A DNA stretch of 55,797 bases from Streptomyces lycii (GCF_009735685.1 NZ_WHPN01000283.1:20444-76240), one strand, 5' to 3'; shown: positions 33,178-42,136, numbered from the stretch's first letter. Made by a program: numbers and translations. The notes: a model not told the origin generated them from the letters alone.

Positions 33178-33470
33178 GCATCCGAGCGCGAGTTCGGTGT
33201 GACCGAACTCGCGGGCGAACTCGGTCTGTCCCGTACCGCCCGGCCTGAGAGAGCTACAGCGCCTCCCTGCCCGGAAACACCAGTCCTGACCGCCGAGGAG
33301 ACCAGCTCGTGACCGCGGAGGAGACCAGCTCGTGACCGCGGAGGAGACCAGCTCGTGACCGCGGAGGAGATCAGTTCCTGACCGCCGAGGAGATCAGCGC
33401 GGATTTGCCGGAGGTTCGGGCCCTGATCGATCTCGCGGAGAAGACGATCCCCCACATGCCTCGCCTCTGA
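33178..33470 (+). pseudogene. Broken small gene disrupted by a 23-bp repeat expansion
   Basis: Two halves of one protein are visible. From 33178, ASEREFGVTELAGELGLSRTA reads in frame; then a frame change near 33243 gives LRELQRLPARKHQ. The same CAG-T(T)CCTGACCGCCGAGGAGA junction recurs before and after a 23-bp array. The last part, FLTAEEISADLPEVRALIDLAEKTIPHMPRL, ends at 33470. Joined, these would make a helical, HTH-like small protein. Family not identified. Its 3' end is antisense to the HAD gene. Confidence 0.5.
33288..33402. repeat. 23-bp tandem repeat, five copies
   Basis: Copies begin at 33288, 33311, 33334, 33357 and 33380, each starting GACCGC(C/G)GAGGAGA. The 23-bp period shifts the reading frame at each copy, so expansion destroyed the small gene in which it lies. 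Each copy happens to contain GGAGGAGA and GTGACC, which look like start signals but lead only to short frames. Confidence 0.92.
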
Positions 33471-34095
33471 CCGGCGACCGCGCGTCGCCGACGAGCGGGG
33501 CGAGAGCGGTTCGCAGGTCCTCCGGGCGCCGGTAGTGGACAGCGGTCATGCCCGCCTCCCGGGCCGCCGCCACATTGACCCCGGTGTCGTCGACGAACAG
33601 GCAGCGGTGAGGGGCCGCACCGACGCGGTCGGCAGCCGTGCCGTAGACGCGGGGGTCCGGCTTGGCGACGCCGATACGGGCCGTGTTGACCACGACGTGC
33701 GCGAGACCGGCCAATCCCTGCCCGGCCAGGTCCGCCTCCAGGCGGGTGGTCGCATTGGACACGAGGGCCACCTTGGCGACCTCACGGGCCCGGGTGAGCA
33801 GGGCGACCACGTCCCGGTCGACGGACGGCACCTGCGCCGACCACGCGGCCACGGCGGACCGGGCCCGGTCCGCCGAACCGCAGGCCAGGGCCAGCGCGTC
33901 GGCCACGCCGGAGCGCCACTCCTCGTCCGAGACCCGACCGGTGACGGCCGGCTGCAAGCGCTCGGGCGCGAAGGCGGCCGCCGCGAAACACCCGGCGGGC
34001 AGACCGTGGGCCCGCTCCAGGAGGTCCGCCGGCGGCCAGTGCCGGAGGACTCCGTCGATGTCGCACAGCACGGCCTCGTACACCGGACCCGTCAT
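33394..34095 (-). CDS. HAD-superfamily hydrolase
   Basis: 233 residues: motif I DIDGVLRHW (Asp nucleophile near residue 11), motif II VSNATT, motif III Lys (AKPDPRVY) and motif IV FVDDTGVNV. A cap-1 helical insert lies between I and II. It resembles phosphoglycolate phosphatase or epoxide-hydrolase N-terminal-like HADs; substrate unknown. ATG 34095 follows GGAGGTGTG. The last about 25 residues (Arg/Ser/Pro-rich) are read through antisense to the pseudogene remnant, so the original stop may have been lost. Confidence 0.88.
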   Translation of the reverse strand: MTGPVYEAVLCDIDGVLRHWPPADLLERAHGLPAGCFAAAAFAPERLQPAVTGRVSDEEWRSGVADALALACGSADRARSAVAAWSAQVPSVDRDVVALLTRAREVAKVALVSNATTRLEADLAGQGLAGLAHVVVNTARIGVAKPDPRVYGTAADRVGAAPHRCLFVDDTGVNVAAAREAGMTAVHYRRPEDLRTALAPLVGDARSPVRGEACGGSSSPRDRSGPEPPANPR

Positions 34096-34152
34096 CGTCG
34101 GCACACCTCCGGACCGGCCGGCCCCCGGGCGGTCCCGCTCACCGCTTCGCGC

Positions 34153-34503
34153 TCACTGCTTCGCGCCCTCGGCGAGTGTGTGCGCTACCAGCGCGTTCGC
34201 ATGGCCGTGCCCCATGCCGTGCTCGTTCTTGAGCAGGTTCACCAACTCCATGTGCTTCGCCGGCATCGCCGCACAAATCAGCTCTTTCCACTCCGCGACC
34301 GGGCGGCCGTACTTCTTCTCGATCGCGGGGAAATAGGCGGCGGGCCCCTTCACCCGGGCCGGGGCCTGCGCGGTCGCCGTCGCGGCGCCCGTCGAGCCGC
34401 CCGTGGTGCTGTCCGCCGAGCTGCCCGTCGTGTTGTCCGCCGAGCCTTCGGCCGTGCTGTTCGCCGAGCTGCCCGTCGTGTTGTTCGCCGTGCTGTCCGT
34501 CAT
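34153..34503 (-). CDS. DUF4287-like small protein
   Basis: 116 residues. A Ser/Thr/Asn/Gly-rich repeat N-terminus (about 1-48) precedes a compact helical domain KGPAAYFPAIEKKYGRPVAEWKELI and HMELVNLLKNEHGMGHGHANALVAHTL, which matches the DUF4287 pattern. ATG 34503 has GAGGAGGGGG upstream. Function unknown; the HAD gene is 57 bp downstream in the same direction. Confidence 0.8.
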   Translation of the reverse strand: MTDSTANNTTGSSANSTAEGSADNTTGSSADSTTGGSTGAATATAQAPARVKGPAAYFPAIEKKYGRPVAEWKELICAAMPAKHMELVNLLKNEHGMGHGHANALVAHTLAEGAKQ

Positions 34504-34890
34504 GTCGCAGTACCCCCTCCTCGTACGGATGACGCGAGCCGCACCGGCCCCCCGGGCACACCGGCTCCCGTCCTGATGCCCGTATCGGACCACACGCCAC
34601 TGACAACACCCGGGTCCGGTGCGCGCCTTCGCCCGCCCAACCGGACCCGGCGCCACGGGGCCCCCGTCCGTGTCCGGATCTCGCCCCAACCGTTCCGTGC
34701 ATGTCAAGGAAATGTTGCGAGACGCGTTTACGGATCAACGAACCGGGGCTACTTTTTATATGGGAGCGCTCCCACTCGGTCACCTGCTGGCCGCACCCGC
34801 TCCGCTCCTCCGTCACCCCGCAGCAACCGGGAGCGCGTCCCCGCCCGTCGGCACCCCGTCCCAGGGCGAGATCACTAAGGAGACCCCCAC
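34504..34890. promoter_or_regulatory. Divergent promoter region, DUF4287 / LPMO
   Basis: 387 bp. It holds the CebR-type operator at 34761-34774 with an overlapping TTATAT -10-like element just upstream, and the AAGGAG ribosome binding site of the LPMO gene near 34877. The left part is GC-rich without further recognised sites. Confidence 0.6.
34761..34774. promoter_or_regulatory. CebR-type operator (TGGGAGCGCTCCCA)
   Basis: A perfect 14-bp palindrome identical to the CebR box of streptomycetes, the LacI-family repressor released by cello-oligosaccharides. It lies 117 bp before the LPMO start, directly after an AT-rich -10-like TTATAT, a repressing position. Confidence 0.88.
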
Positions 34891-35613
34891 ATGGCTACCG
34901 GAACCACCACGCGGAGAAAGACGACGCTCCGCTCACCCCGCTTCCTGACCCTCGTGGGCGCGGCGACGGCCTCGCTCGTCATGAGCCTCATGCCGACGAA
35001 CGCCTCCGCCCACGGCGCCACCATGGAGCCCGGCTCGCGCACCTTCCACTGCTACAACCAGCTCGTCGAGAGCGGCCACCAGACGCCCTCCAACCCCGCC
35101 TGCGCCGCCGCGGTGGCGGAGGACGGCGCCACGGGGCTGTACAACTGGTTCGCCGTGCTCGACTCCAACGGCGGCGGCAAGACCACCGGTTACATCGCCG
35201 ACGGCACGCTGTGCAGCGGCGGCAACCGCGGCCCGTACGACTTCTCCGCGTACAACGCACCCCGCGCCGACTGGCCCAAGACGCACCTCACCTCGGGCTC
35301 CAACATCCAGATCAAGCACAGCAACTGGGCGCACCACCCGGGCCGCTTCGACGTCTACCTCACCAAGCCGGGCTTCTCGCCCACCAAGAGCCTGGGCTGG
35401 GGTGACCTGGAGCTGATCCAGAGCGTCACCAACCCGCCGCAGGCGGGCGGCGCGGGCTCCAACGGCGGTCACTACTACTGGGACCTCCAGCTGCCGCAGC
35501 GTTCCGGCCAGCACATCATGTACATCCACTGGATCCGTTCGGACAGCCAGGAGAACTTCTACTCCTGCTCCGACGTCGTCTTCGACGGCGGCAACGGCCA
35601 GGTGACCGGCTGA
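34891..35613 (+). CDS. AA10 lytic polysaccharide monooxygenase (LPMO), secreted
   Basis: 240 residues. The signal peptide ends NASA before His41 (HGATMEPGSRTFHCYNQ), so mature His1 can form the copper histidine brace with a later His (NWAHHPGRFDVY). Conserved CYN, the Cys pairs and DLQLPQRSGQHIMYIHWIR fit family AA10. There is no extra carbohydrate-binding module. The enzyme oxidatively cleaves crystalline chitin or cellulose outside the cell. The CebR box upstream suggests control by cellobiose and therefore a cellulose-related role; chitin activity is not excluded. Confidence 0.95.
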   Translation: MATGTTTRRKTTLRSPRFLTLVGAATASLVMSLMPTNASAHGATMEPGSRTFHCYNQLVESGHQTPSNPACAAAVAEDGATGLYNWFAVLDSNGGGKTTGYIADGTLCSGGNRGPYDFSAYNAPRADWPKTHLTSGSNIQIKHSNWAHHPGRFDVYLTKPGFSPTKSLGWGDLELIQSVTNPPQAGGAGSNGGHYYWDLQLPQRSGQHIMYIHWIRSDSQENFYSCSDVVFDGGNGQVTG

Positions 35614-35653
35614 CGCAGAGGCGTCTTCCGGACCGACCGCACGAACGGAACAA

Positions 35654-35689
35654 CGAGGTGCCCCGCCGGCGACCCGGCGGGGCACCTCG
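35654..35689 (+). terminator. Strong terminator after the LPMO gene
   Basis: CGAGGTGCCCCGCCGG (35654-35669) is perfectly complementary to CCGGCGGGGCACCTCG (35674-35689), with a 4-base loop. Confidence 0.92.
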
Positions 35690-35791
35690 CCGTGCACCCA
35701 GCCTCACTCCGCCGTGCATCTCCCTGCACGTCACCTGCCGTCCGGCATCCCGCGAAGACCCCGCCCCGATGCCGTACGGATAAACAAAAAT

Positions 35792-35818
35792 CCCCGACCG
35801 CGCATTTGACGGCCGGGG
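35792..35818. terminator. Possible second (bidirectional) hairpin
   Basis: CCCCGACCG (35792-35800) and CGGCCGGGG (35810-35818) pair with one mismatch. They are flanked by AAACAAAAAT on the left and TATTTCT on the right, so the hairpin could work in either direction. It precedes the promoter of the HelD-like gene, where CCATGC (35845-35850) and GCATGG (35866-35871) form an inverted repeat. Confidence 0.55.
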
Positions 35819-35911
35819 TATTTCTCTGCGTATATTAAGGGTTTCCATGCCCAGTTGAGAACAATGCATGGAGAAGCTTTATGAGGCCATCATATCCGGG
35901 CGGGAGTCGCA

Positions 35912-38227
35912 TTGTCAAACGGCAAGAATGAGGAATTGCGTCGCGAGCAGGAATTCATGGACCTGCTCCACGACCGGCTCACCGAGCTGCGGGCCGGGGC
36001 GGAGGCCGCTGTCGCCGAGGCCATGACTCCGGGCGGGAACACCTACCAGGCCCGGCTGGAGCGGGACATCCTGGTCGCCGAGCGCTCCGGGCTGCTGGCC
36101 GCGTTCAACTCCGGTGAGCACGGGCTCTGCTTCGGCCGCCTCACCTACCGGGACGGCCGGGACCACCACATCGGCCGTATCGGAATCCGCCGTGACGACG
36201 CCGAGCGCACACCGCTGGTGATCGACTGGCGGGCCGAGGTCGCCCGCCCCTTCTACCTCGCGACCGGGCACACCCCGATGGGTCTCCGCCGCCGGCGTCA
36301 CATCAGCTCCGAGAAGGGCCGGGTCACCGATCTCCAGGACGAGCTGCTGGACCTCACCGACCCCGAGCGGACCGGGCACGAGGCCAGTGACGCGGTGCTG
36401 CTCGCCGCGGTCGACGCCGCGCGCACCGGGCGGATGCACGACATCGTGCAGACCATCCAGGCCGAACAGGACCGCATCATCCGCGCCCCGCACCACGGCG
36501 TCCTCGTCGTCGAGGGCGGCCCCGGCACCGGGAAGACCGTGGTCGCGCTGCACCGGGCCGCGTACCTGCTGTACGCGCACCGCGAGCAGCTCGCCCGCCG
36601 CGCCGTGCTCGTCGTCGGCCCCAACCCGGCGTTCCTCGGCTACATCGGCGAGGTGCTGCCCTCCCTCGGCGAGACCGGCGTCATGACCGCCACCCCGGGC
36701 GAGCTGTTCCCGGGCGTGACGGCGACCGGCACGGACACCCCCGAGGCCGCCGAGGTGAAGGGCCGCACGGAGATGGCCGACGTCCTCTCCCGGTTCGTAC
36801 GGGACCGCCAGACGCTGCCCGAGCCGGGGACCGTCATCCCGCACGAGGACGGGGACCTGCTGCTCGACCCGGACATCGTGACGCTCGCCCGGCACCAGGC
36901 CCGCGAGACGCGGCTGCCGCACAACCTGGCCCGCCCGCACTTCGCCTTCCAGATCATCGACGCGCTGACCGCCCAGCTCACCGAGCGCATCGGCGCCGAC
37001 CCCTACGGCGGCCCCAACCTTCTGGGCCCGGACGACATCGCGCAGCTCGGCACGGCCGTCGCCGCCGACCCGGCGGTGCGGTCCGCCGTGGAGGAGCTGT
37101 GGCCGCAGCTCACCCCGCAGCAACTGCTCGCCGACTTCCTCGACGACCCCGTGCACCTCTCCGAGGCCGACGCGGCCGCGATCCGCCGGCCGCGTGCCGA
37201 GTGGAACGGCGAGTGGACCACCGCCGACGTACCCCTGCTCGACGAGGCCGCGGAGCTGCTCGGCGAGGACGACTCGGCGGCCCGCGCGGCGGCCGAGGCG
37301 GAGCGCCAGGAACGCGTCGCGTACGCGGAAGGCGTGCTCGAACTCTCCTACGGCTCCCGCACCCAGGAGTTCGAGGACCGTGAGGACGAGGACTCCGAGG
37401 TGCTGGCCGCGCACGACCTGATCGACGCGGAGCGGCTCGCCGAGCGGGCCGAGGAGGCCGACCACCGCACCGCGGCGGAGCGCGCGGCGGCCGACCGCAC
37501 CTGGGCCTTCGGCCACATCATCGTCGACGAGGCGCAGGAGTTGTCGGCGATGGCGTGGCGGATGCTGATGCGGCGTTCCCCGACCCGCTCGATGACGCTG
37601 GTCGGGGACCCGGCGCAGACCGCCGAACCGGGCGGCTGCGGCTCCTGGGACAAGATCCTCGCCCCGTATGCCGAGGACCGCTGGGAGCACGTCCGGCTCG
37701 GCGTCAACTACCGCACCCCGGCTCAGGTCATGGAGACCGCCGCCCGGGTGCTGCGCGCCGCCGACCCGTCCTTCGAACCGCCGCGTTCCATCCGCTCGAC
37801 GGACGCCCGGCCGTGGGCGCTGCGCACCGGGGACCTGCCGGGCGCGGTCGCGGACGCCGTGACCCGGGAGGCCTCCGGCGAGGGGCGGCTCGCGGTGATC
37901 GCCCCGGACGCGCGCCTGGACGCCCTGGCGAAGGCGCTGCCCACGGCCTCGTGGGGCCCGAACCCGGACCTGACGAACCCCGTGGTCCTGCTGGGCCCGC
38001 GGCAGGCGAAGGGGCTGGAGTTCGACACCGTGCTGGTGGCGGAGCCCGCCGAGTTCGGGACCAGCGACCTGTACGTGGCGCTCACCCGGGCGACGCAGCG
38101 GCTCGGCGTGCTGCACACCGGCCCGCTGCCCCCGGGGCTCGCGGATCTGCCCGTGCCGGAGAGTGCCGTACCGGAAACTCCCGCACCGGTGACTCCCGTA
38201 CCGGAGACCGCGGAGCGACCGGGGTGA
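35912..38227 (+). CDS. HelD/HelR-like RNA polymerase-associated motor ATPase (UvrD-type)
   Basis: 771 residues. An N-terminal coiled-coil arm (about 1-70) precedes a superfamily 1 ATPase: Walker A EGGPGTGKTVVALHRAAYLLY, Walker B region IIVDEAQELSAMAW, LVGDPAQTAEPGG, and late motifs LGPRQAKGLEFDTVLV and YVALTRATQRL. HelD/HelR proteins pry RNA polymerase off DNA, and HelR gives rifamycin tolerance. I see no rifamycin-associated element upstream. The start is TTG at 35912 with CGGGAG before it; the nearby ATG at 35881 is out of frame. The stop overlaps the next gene (GTGA). Confidence 0.88.
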   Translation: MSNGKNEELRREQEFMDLLHDRLTELRAGAEAAVAEAMTPGGNTYQARLERDILVAERSGLLAAFNSGEHGLCFGRLTYRDGRDHHIGRIGIRRDDAERTPLVIDWRAEVARPFYLATGHTPMGLRRRRHISSEKGRVTDLQDELLDLTDPERTGHEASDAVLLAAVDAARTGRMHDIVQTIQAEQDRIIRAPHHGVLVVEGGPGTGKTVVALHRAAYLLYAHREQLARRAVLVVGPNPAFLGYIGEVLPSLGETGVMTATPGELFPGVTATGTDTPEAAEVKGRTEMADVLSRFVRDRQTLPEPGTVIPHEDGDLLLDPDIVTLARHQARETRLPHNLARPHFAFQIIDALTAQLTERIGADPYGGPNLLGPDDIAQLGTAVAADPAVRSAVEELWPQLTPQQLLADFLDDPVHLSEADAAAIRRPRAEWNGEWTTADVPLLDEAAELLGEDDSAARAAAEAERQERVAYAEGVLELSYGSRTQEFEDREDEDSEVLAAHDLIDAERLAERAEEADHRTAAERAAADRTWAFGHIIVDEAQELSAMAWRMLMRRSPTRSMTLVGDPAQTAEPGGCGSWDKILAPYAEDRWEHVRLGVNYRTPAQVMETAARVLRAADPSFEPPRSIRSTDARPWALRTGDLPGAVADAVTREASGEGRLAVIAPDARLDALAKALPTASWGPNPDLTNPVVLLGPRQAKGLEFDTVLVAEPAEFGTSDLYVALTRATQRLGVLHTGPLPPGLADLPVPESAVPETPAPVTPVPETAERPG

Positions 38228-38772
38228 ACCGGCGGTCCGCCGGGCGCGTCCGTCCGGACATGGAGCAACAAGGGAGTCCGGCTCGTTCAACTCGGTCGGG
38301 CCGGTCGGGCCGGTCGGGCCGGTCGGGCCGGTCGGGCCGGTCGGGGCGGTCGGGCCGGTCGGGCCGGTCGGGGCGTTCTACGGCTCGTACGGCTCGTAGG
38401 GCGAGTCCGCTGGGGGCCACGGGGTGTGTCGTGTCGCTGCTGGCCGCTTTCGCCGGCCTCGGCGCGTGGCTGTCCGGGTCGGGGGCTCATCTGCGGGGCG
38501 GCTTCGAGGGCGAGGGGCGGGATCTGAGCGTCCTGTACATCGAACTGCCGCTCATGGTGCTCGGGATACCGGCCGCCGCGCTGGCGGCCTCGCTGCTGGC
38601 GGGTGCCGCGCTGGGCGGCCGGGCCGGGCGGAGGGGGCGCGCCGCGGCGTCGGGGCTGGCGGCGCTGGTGGTCGCGGCGGTGCTGACCTGGGTCTGCGCC
38701 GGCTGGCTGGACGCCACTTCCCCGGTCCGGCCGCAGGAAGGACTTCTGGGCCCGGGGGCCGGGACGGTGTGA
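38224..38772 (+). CDS. Small membrane protein with Arg-Ser-Gly repeat tail
   Basis: 182 residues, not recognised. The N-terminal 55 residues are basic with an RSG repeat from a 9-bp DNA repeat. Three hydrophobic segments follow (CVVSLLAAFAGLGAWL, IELPLMVLGIPAAALAASLLAGAAL, GLAALVVAAVLTWVCAGWL). GTG 38224 overlaps the HelD-like stop and has GGAG 8 bp upstream; ATG 38260 is an alternative with no ribosome binding site. Confidence 0.6.
   Translation: MNRRSAGRVRPDMEQQGSPARSTRSGRSGRSGRSGRSGRSGRSGRSGRSGRSTARTARRASPLGATGCVVSLLAAFAGLGAWLSGSGAHLRGGFEGEGRDLSVLYIELPLMVLGIPAAALAASLLAGAALGGRAGRRGRAAASGLAALVVAAVLTWVCAGWLDATSPVRPQEGLLGPGAGTV
38293..38372. repeat. 9-bp tandem repeat (TCGGGCCGG-like)
   Basis: About nine near-identical 9-bp units inside the start of the small membrane protein gene, encoding Arg/Ser/Gly. 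The period keeps the frame. Confidence 0.85.
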
Positions 38773-39000
38773 TCGGGGTGGCCGGGGCGGCCGGGGCGGT
38801 CGGGGCGGTACGGCCCGGGTGAGCGCCGGGGACGGCGGCCGGCGGGTGGGAGTGGCGGTGTCCGGGGCCGGTGGCCGGCGGGGTGGGATCGGGGCGGGCG
38901 GCCGGGCGCGGCACGGGCGGCCGCCGCTCCCCGCCGGCCCACGACGTTTCGGCGTCCCGGCCCTACGGATCGGCGCCCGGCGCGCCTATCGTAAGGCGCC

Positions 39001-42000
39001 ATGGGGGATGAAACGCGATCGCCGGATCACGGAGCGTCACAATACGGCGGGTCACCGGGGGACGAGGAGACCGCAGGGACCGAGCGGGCCGAGCGATTCG
39101 ACCCGACCGACCGGGCCCACCGAATCGAGCGGACCGACCGAAGCAACCGGGCCGGACCGGACGACCGGACCGTGCGGATCCGGCCGGAGCCGGACGAGGG
39201 CACGGTACGGATCCACCGGCCCGCGCCGCCGGGTCGGGCGGCGGACGGGAAGACCGTGCGCATCGCTCCCGCGGACGGGCCCGCACGGACCGGTCCGGCC
39301 GCGGCGGCGGGCGAGGAGCCCGTACCGACCGGCCTCGCGGCGGGCGAGGAGCCCGTACGGCCCGCTCCGTCCGAGGAGACCGTCCGGCCCGGACCGGACG
39401 ACGAGACCGTACGCGCCGTTCCGCCGACGGACGGGGCGACCCTGCGCATCGGTCCGCCGACCGGTCCCACCGCTGCCACCCCCAACGCCGCAGACACCAC
39501 CAACACCACCAACACCGCAGACACCGCCGACACCGCCAACGCCGCAGACACCGCTGCCACCGCCGACACCGCCAACACCGCAGACACCGCTGCCACCGCT
39601 GCCGCGGTGCGGGACGAGCGCGACCTGTTGTCCCTGCCCACCCTCCCCGTCCCCGACCCCCGCCACCTGGTCAGCCGCGACGCCTCGTCCCCGCCGCCCC
39701 TCGCCCGCCACCGGCCGCGCGGCGGCGACCCGGACGACCGCGCCCGGCGCGGCGCGGGCCCCGCGGGAAGGCGCAAACCGCCGCTGCGCCCCGGAACGCT
39801 GCTGGACGGCGGGCGGTACGAGGTGACCGGCTATCTGGCCCACGGCGGCCAGGGCTGGATCCATCTGGCCGAGGATCTCCGGCTGGAGCGGCGGCCGTTG
39901 GTGCTGAAGGGCCTGCTCGACCCGCACGACGAGACGGCCCGGCTCATCGCGCTGGAGGAGCGCAACCATCTGATCGCGCTCGACAACGCCAACATCGTCC
40001 GCATCCTCGACTACGTCACGCACCACCCGGAGACCGGCGGCGCGAGCGACGGCGAGAGCGGCGGTCCCGGGGACGAGGGCTGCGGTGCGGGCGGCGGTCC
40101 GGGCGACGAGAGCGACGGTGCGGGCGGCGGTGCGGACGCCGGAACCAGCGGTGCGGCCAGCGGTCCGGTCCCCGGAACCGGCGGTGCGGGCGCCGGGGGC
40201 GGCGCGGCCGAGCCGACCGACTACATCGTGATGGAGTTCGTCGGCGGCAAGCCGCTCCAGCAGATCATCGACGAGACCCGGCAGGGCGCCCGGCCGCTCG
40301 GCCCCGGCGAACCGCTCACCCTGGAGCACGCCGCCCGTTACGGCTGCAAGATCCTCCAGGCGCTGGAGTACCTGCACGGCAAGGGCCTGCTGTACTGCGA
40401 CATGAAGCCCGAGAACGTCATCCACCACGCCGACCGGGTCAAGGTCATCGACCTGGGCGCGGTGCGCAGGATGGCGGACACCACCACCCCGTCCATCGCG
40501 ACCAGACGGTTCGCGGCCCCCGAGGTACGCGCCGGAGGGCTGCCGACCGTCGCGCACGACCTGCACACCGTCGGGGTGACGCTGCGGGTGCTGGCCGACG
40601 CCTGTGAGGACACCGGCGGATCCGGCGGCGGCTCCCGGGCCGGCTCACCGCGCGGCGGGCCCCGGGGAAACGCTCCGCGCGGCGCGGCCCCGGACGCCGC
40701 GCCACCCGCCGACGCGCCGCCCGCCGCAGGGCTCGGCCCGGAGTCCTTCCGGCGGCTCGTGGACCGCGCCACCGAGGCCGACCCCGCTCGGCGCTTCGCG
40801 TCCGCCGCCGAGATGGGCCGCCAGCTCCAGGGCGTGCTGCGCGAGATGGTGTCCCTGCGGACCCGGACCTCCTCCATCGAGCCGTCCGCCCTGTTCGAGC
40901 CCAGTCCCACGCTGCTCGACGCGGGCCTGGGCTCCGTACCGCCCGTCGACCGGTGGACGGAGGGCGACGCCGGTGCCCCGTGGACGCCCGCGCCGCCGCT
41001 GGGCAGCGGGCGTCCCGAACCGCGGGAGGTCGCGGCCGGGTTACCGGTGCCGTATCCGCGCGCGGACGACCCGGCCGTCGTGCAGCTGCGGTTGCCCGCC
41101 TCGCAGGATCCGCGCGGTGTCGTACGGCAGCTCGAGGCGGTACGGGTGGCCAGCGTCGAGGTGAAGCTGCGGCTGTGCCGGACGCGGACCACGCTGGGCG
41201 AACTCGACGAGGCGGAGCGGCTGCTGGCGGAGGCGGCACGGCAGGCGGCGGCGGAGACGGAGGCCGGCCACGGACCGGAAGGCGGCCCGGGAGGCAGGAC
41301 GGCGGGCGGCCCCGACCGCCCGCCAAGCTTCGGTGAACGGGGCGGTCCCGGCGAACGGGGTGGTCCCCGGGAACGGCACGGTCCCGGCGAACGGGGCGGC
41401 GCGGGCGGGGCCGGGGGCGGGATCGGCTCCGGCCGGGACGACTGGCGGATCAGCTGGCACCGCGGACTGCTGGAACTCGCCCGCGGCCGGGTGCAGACCG
41501 CCGAGGCCGCCTTCGACCACGTCTACAGCGCGCTGCCCGGTGAGTACGCCCCCAAGCTGGCCCTCGGCTACTGCGCCGAGCACCGCGGGGGCACCGACCG
41601 CGCCGCGCTGCTGTACGAGGCCGTCTGGCAGCGCAACCGGCAGCAGGGCAGCGCCGCGTTCGGCCTCGCGCGTACCTGCCTCGCGCGCGGTGACCGGCGG
41701 GCGGCGGCCGGCATCCTGGACGGAGTGCCGCCGGCCTCCCGGCACCACGACGCGGCGGCGGTCGCGGCCACCCGGGTGCGGGCCGCCCGGCTGGCCGTCG
41801 ACGGCAGCCTGCCCGGCCGGGACGACCTGCTGGAGGTCATCGCGCGGCTGCCGAAGCTGTATCTGGACGGCGGCGCGGAGCACGGTGACGAGCGGACCCG
41901 GCTGACCGCGGAGATCCGCGGCTGGGCCCTGGACCGGGCCCGGGAACCCGGAGCCGCCCGGGACACGGCCGGGCTGAGCGGTCCGCTGCTGGGCACCCCG

Positions 42001-42135
42001 CCGAGCGAGCAGCGGCTGCGCAAGCTGCTGGCGGGCTCGCTGCGCGCGCTGGCCTGGCTGCCCGGCACCGACCGGCGCACCCGGGAGCTGCTGATCGACC
42101 GGGCCAACCAGGTGCGTCCCTGGACGCGCTTCTGA
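39001..42135 (+). CDS. pknG: PknG-type serine/threonine protein kinase (contains a TTA codon)
   Basis: 1044 residues. A disordered N-terminus (1-260) has TVRI-type phospho-acceptor-like motifs and Asn/Thr/Ala/Asp repeats. The kinase domain starts at GRYEVTGYLAHGGQGWI, with the Lys in LVLKGL and the catalytic DMKPENV and DLGAV. The C-terminal PknG TPR region follows (LRLCRTRTTLGELDEAERLL, WHRGLLELARGRVQTAEAAFDHVYSALPGEYAPKLALGY). No rubredoxin CxxC pairs. A Gly/Asp-rich insert interrupts the kinase N-lobe. Leu681 is a TTA codon (41041-41043). It is first in a kinase / membrane protein / binding-protein operon like mycobacterial pknG-glnH-glnX, which senses amino acids. Confidence 0.9.
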   Translation: MGDETRSPDHGASQYGGSPGDEETAGTERAERFDPTDRAHRIERTDRSNRAGPDDRTVRIRPEPDEGTVRIHRPAPPGRAADGKTVRIAPADGPARTGPAAAAGEEPVPTGLAAGEEPVRPAPSEETVRPGPDDETVRAVPPTDGATLRIGPPTGPTAATPNAADTTNTTNTADTADTANAADTAATADTANTADTAATAAAVRDERDLLSLPTLPVPDPRHLVSRDASSPPPLARHRPRGGDPDDRARRGAGPAGRRKPPLRPGTLLDGGRYEVTGYLAHGGQGWIHLAEDLRLERRPLVLKGLLDPHDETARLIALEERNHLIALDNANIVRILDYVTHHPETGGASDGESGGPGDEGCGAGGGPGDESDGAGGGADAGTSGAASGPVPGTGGAGAGGGAAEPTDYIVMEFVGGKPLQQIIDETRQGARPLGPGEPLTLEHAARYGCKILQALEYLHGKGLLYCDMKPENVIHHADRVKVIDLGAVRRMADTTTPSIATRRFAAPEVRAGGLPTVAHDLHTVGVTLRVLADACEDTGGSGGGSRAGSPRGGPRGNAPRGAAPDAAPPADAPPAAGLGPESFRRLVDRATEADPARRFASAAEMGRQLQGVLREMVSLRTRTSSIEPSALFEPSPTLLDAGLGSVPPVDRWTEGDAGAPWTPAPPLGSGRPEPREVAAGLPVPYPRADDPAVVQLRLPASQDPRGVVRQLEAVRVASVEVKLRLCRTRTTLGELDEAERLLAEAARQAAAETEAGHGPEGGPGGRTAGGPDRPPSFGERGGPGERGGPRERHGPGERGGAGGAGGGIGSGRDDWRISWHRGLLELARGRVQTAEAAFDHVYSALPGEYAPKLALGYCAEHRGGTDRAALLYEAVWQRNRQQGSAAFGLARTCLARGDRRAAAGILDGVPPASRHHDAAAVAATRVRAARLAVDGSLPGRDDLLEVIARLPKLYLDGGAEHGDERTRLTAEIRGWALDRAREPGAARDTAGLSGPLLGTPPSEQRLRKLLAGSLRALAWLPGTDRRTRELLIDRANQVRPWTRF

Positions 42136-42136
42136 C

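Noticed and set aside
33288..33402. Repeated GGAGGAGA...GTGACC modules as true translation starts
   Set aside because: Each leads to a stop within a few codons or shifts frame; they are a by-product of the 23-bp repeat.
34153..34707. Longer DUF4287 protein starting at 34707
   Set aside because: The extra N-terminus has no protein character and GAGGAGGGGG marks ATG 34503 as the start.
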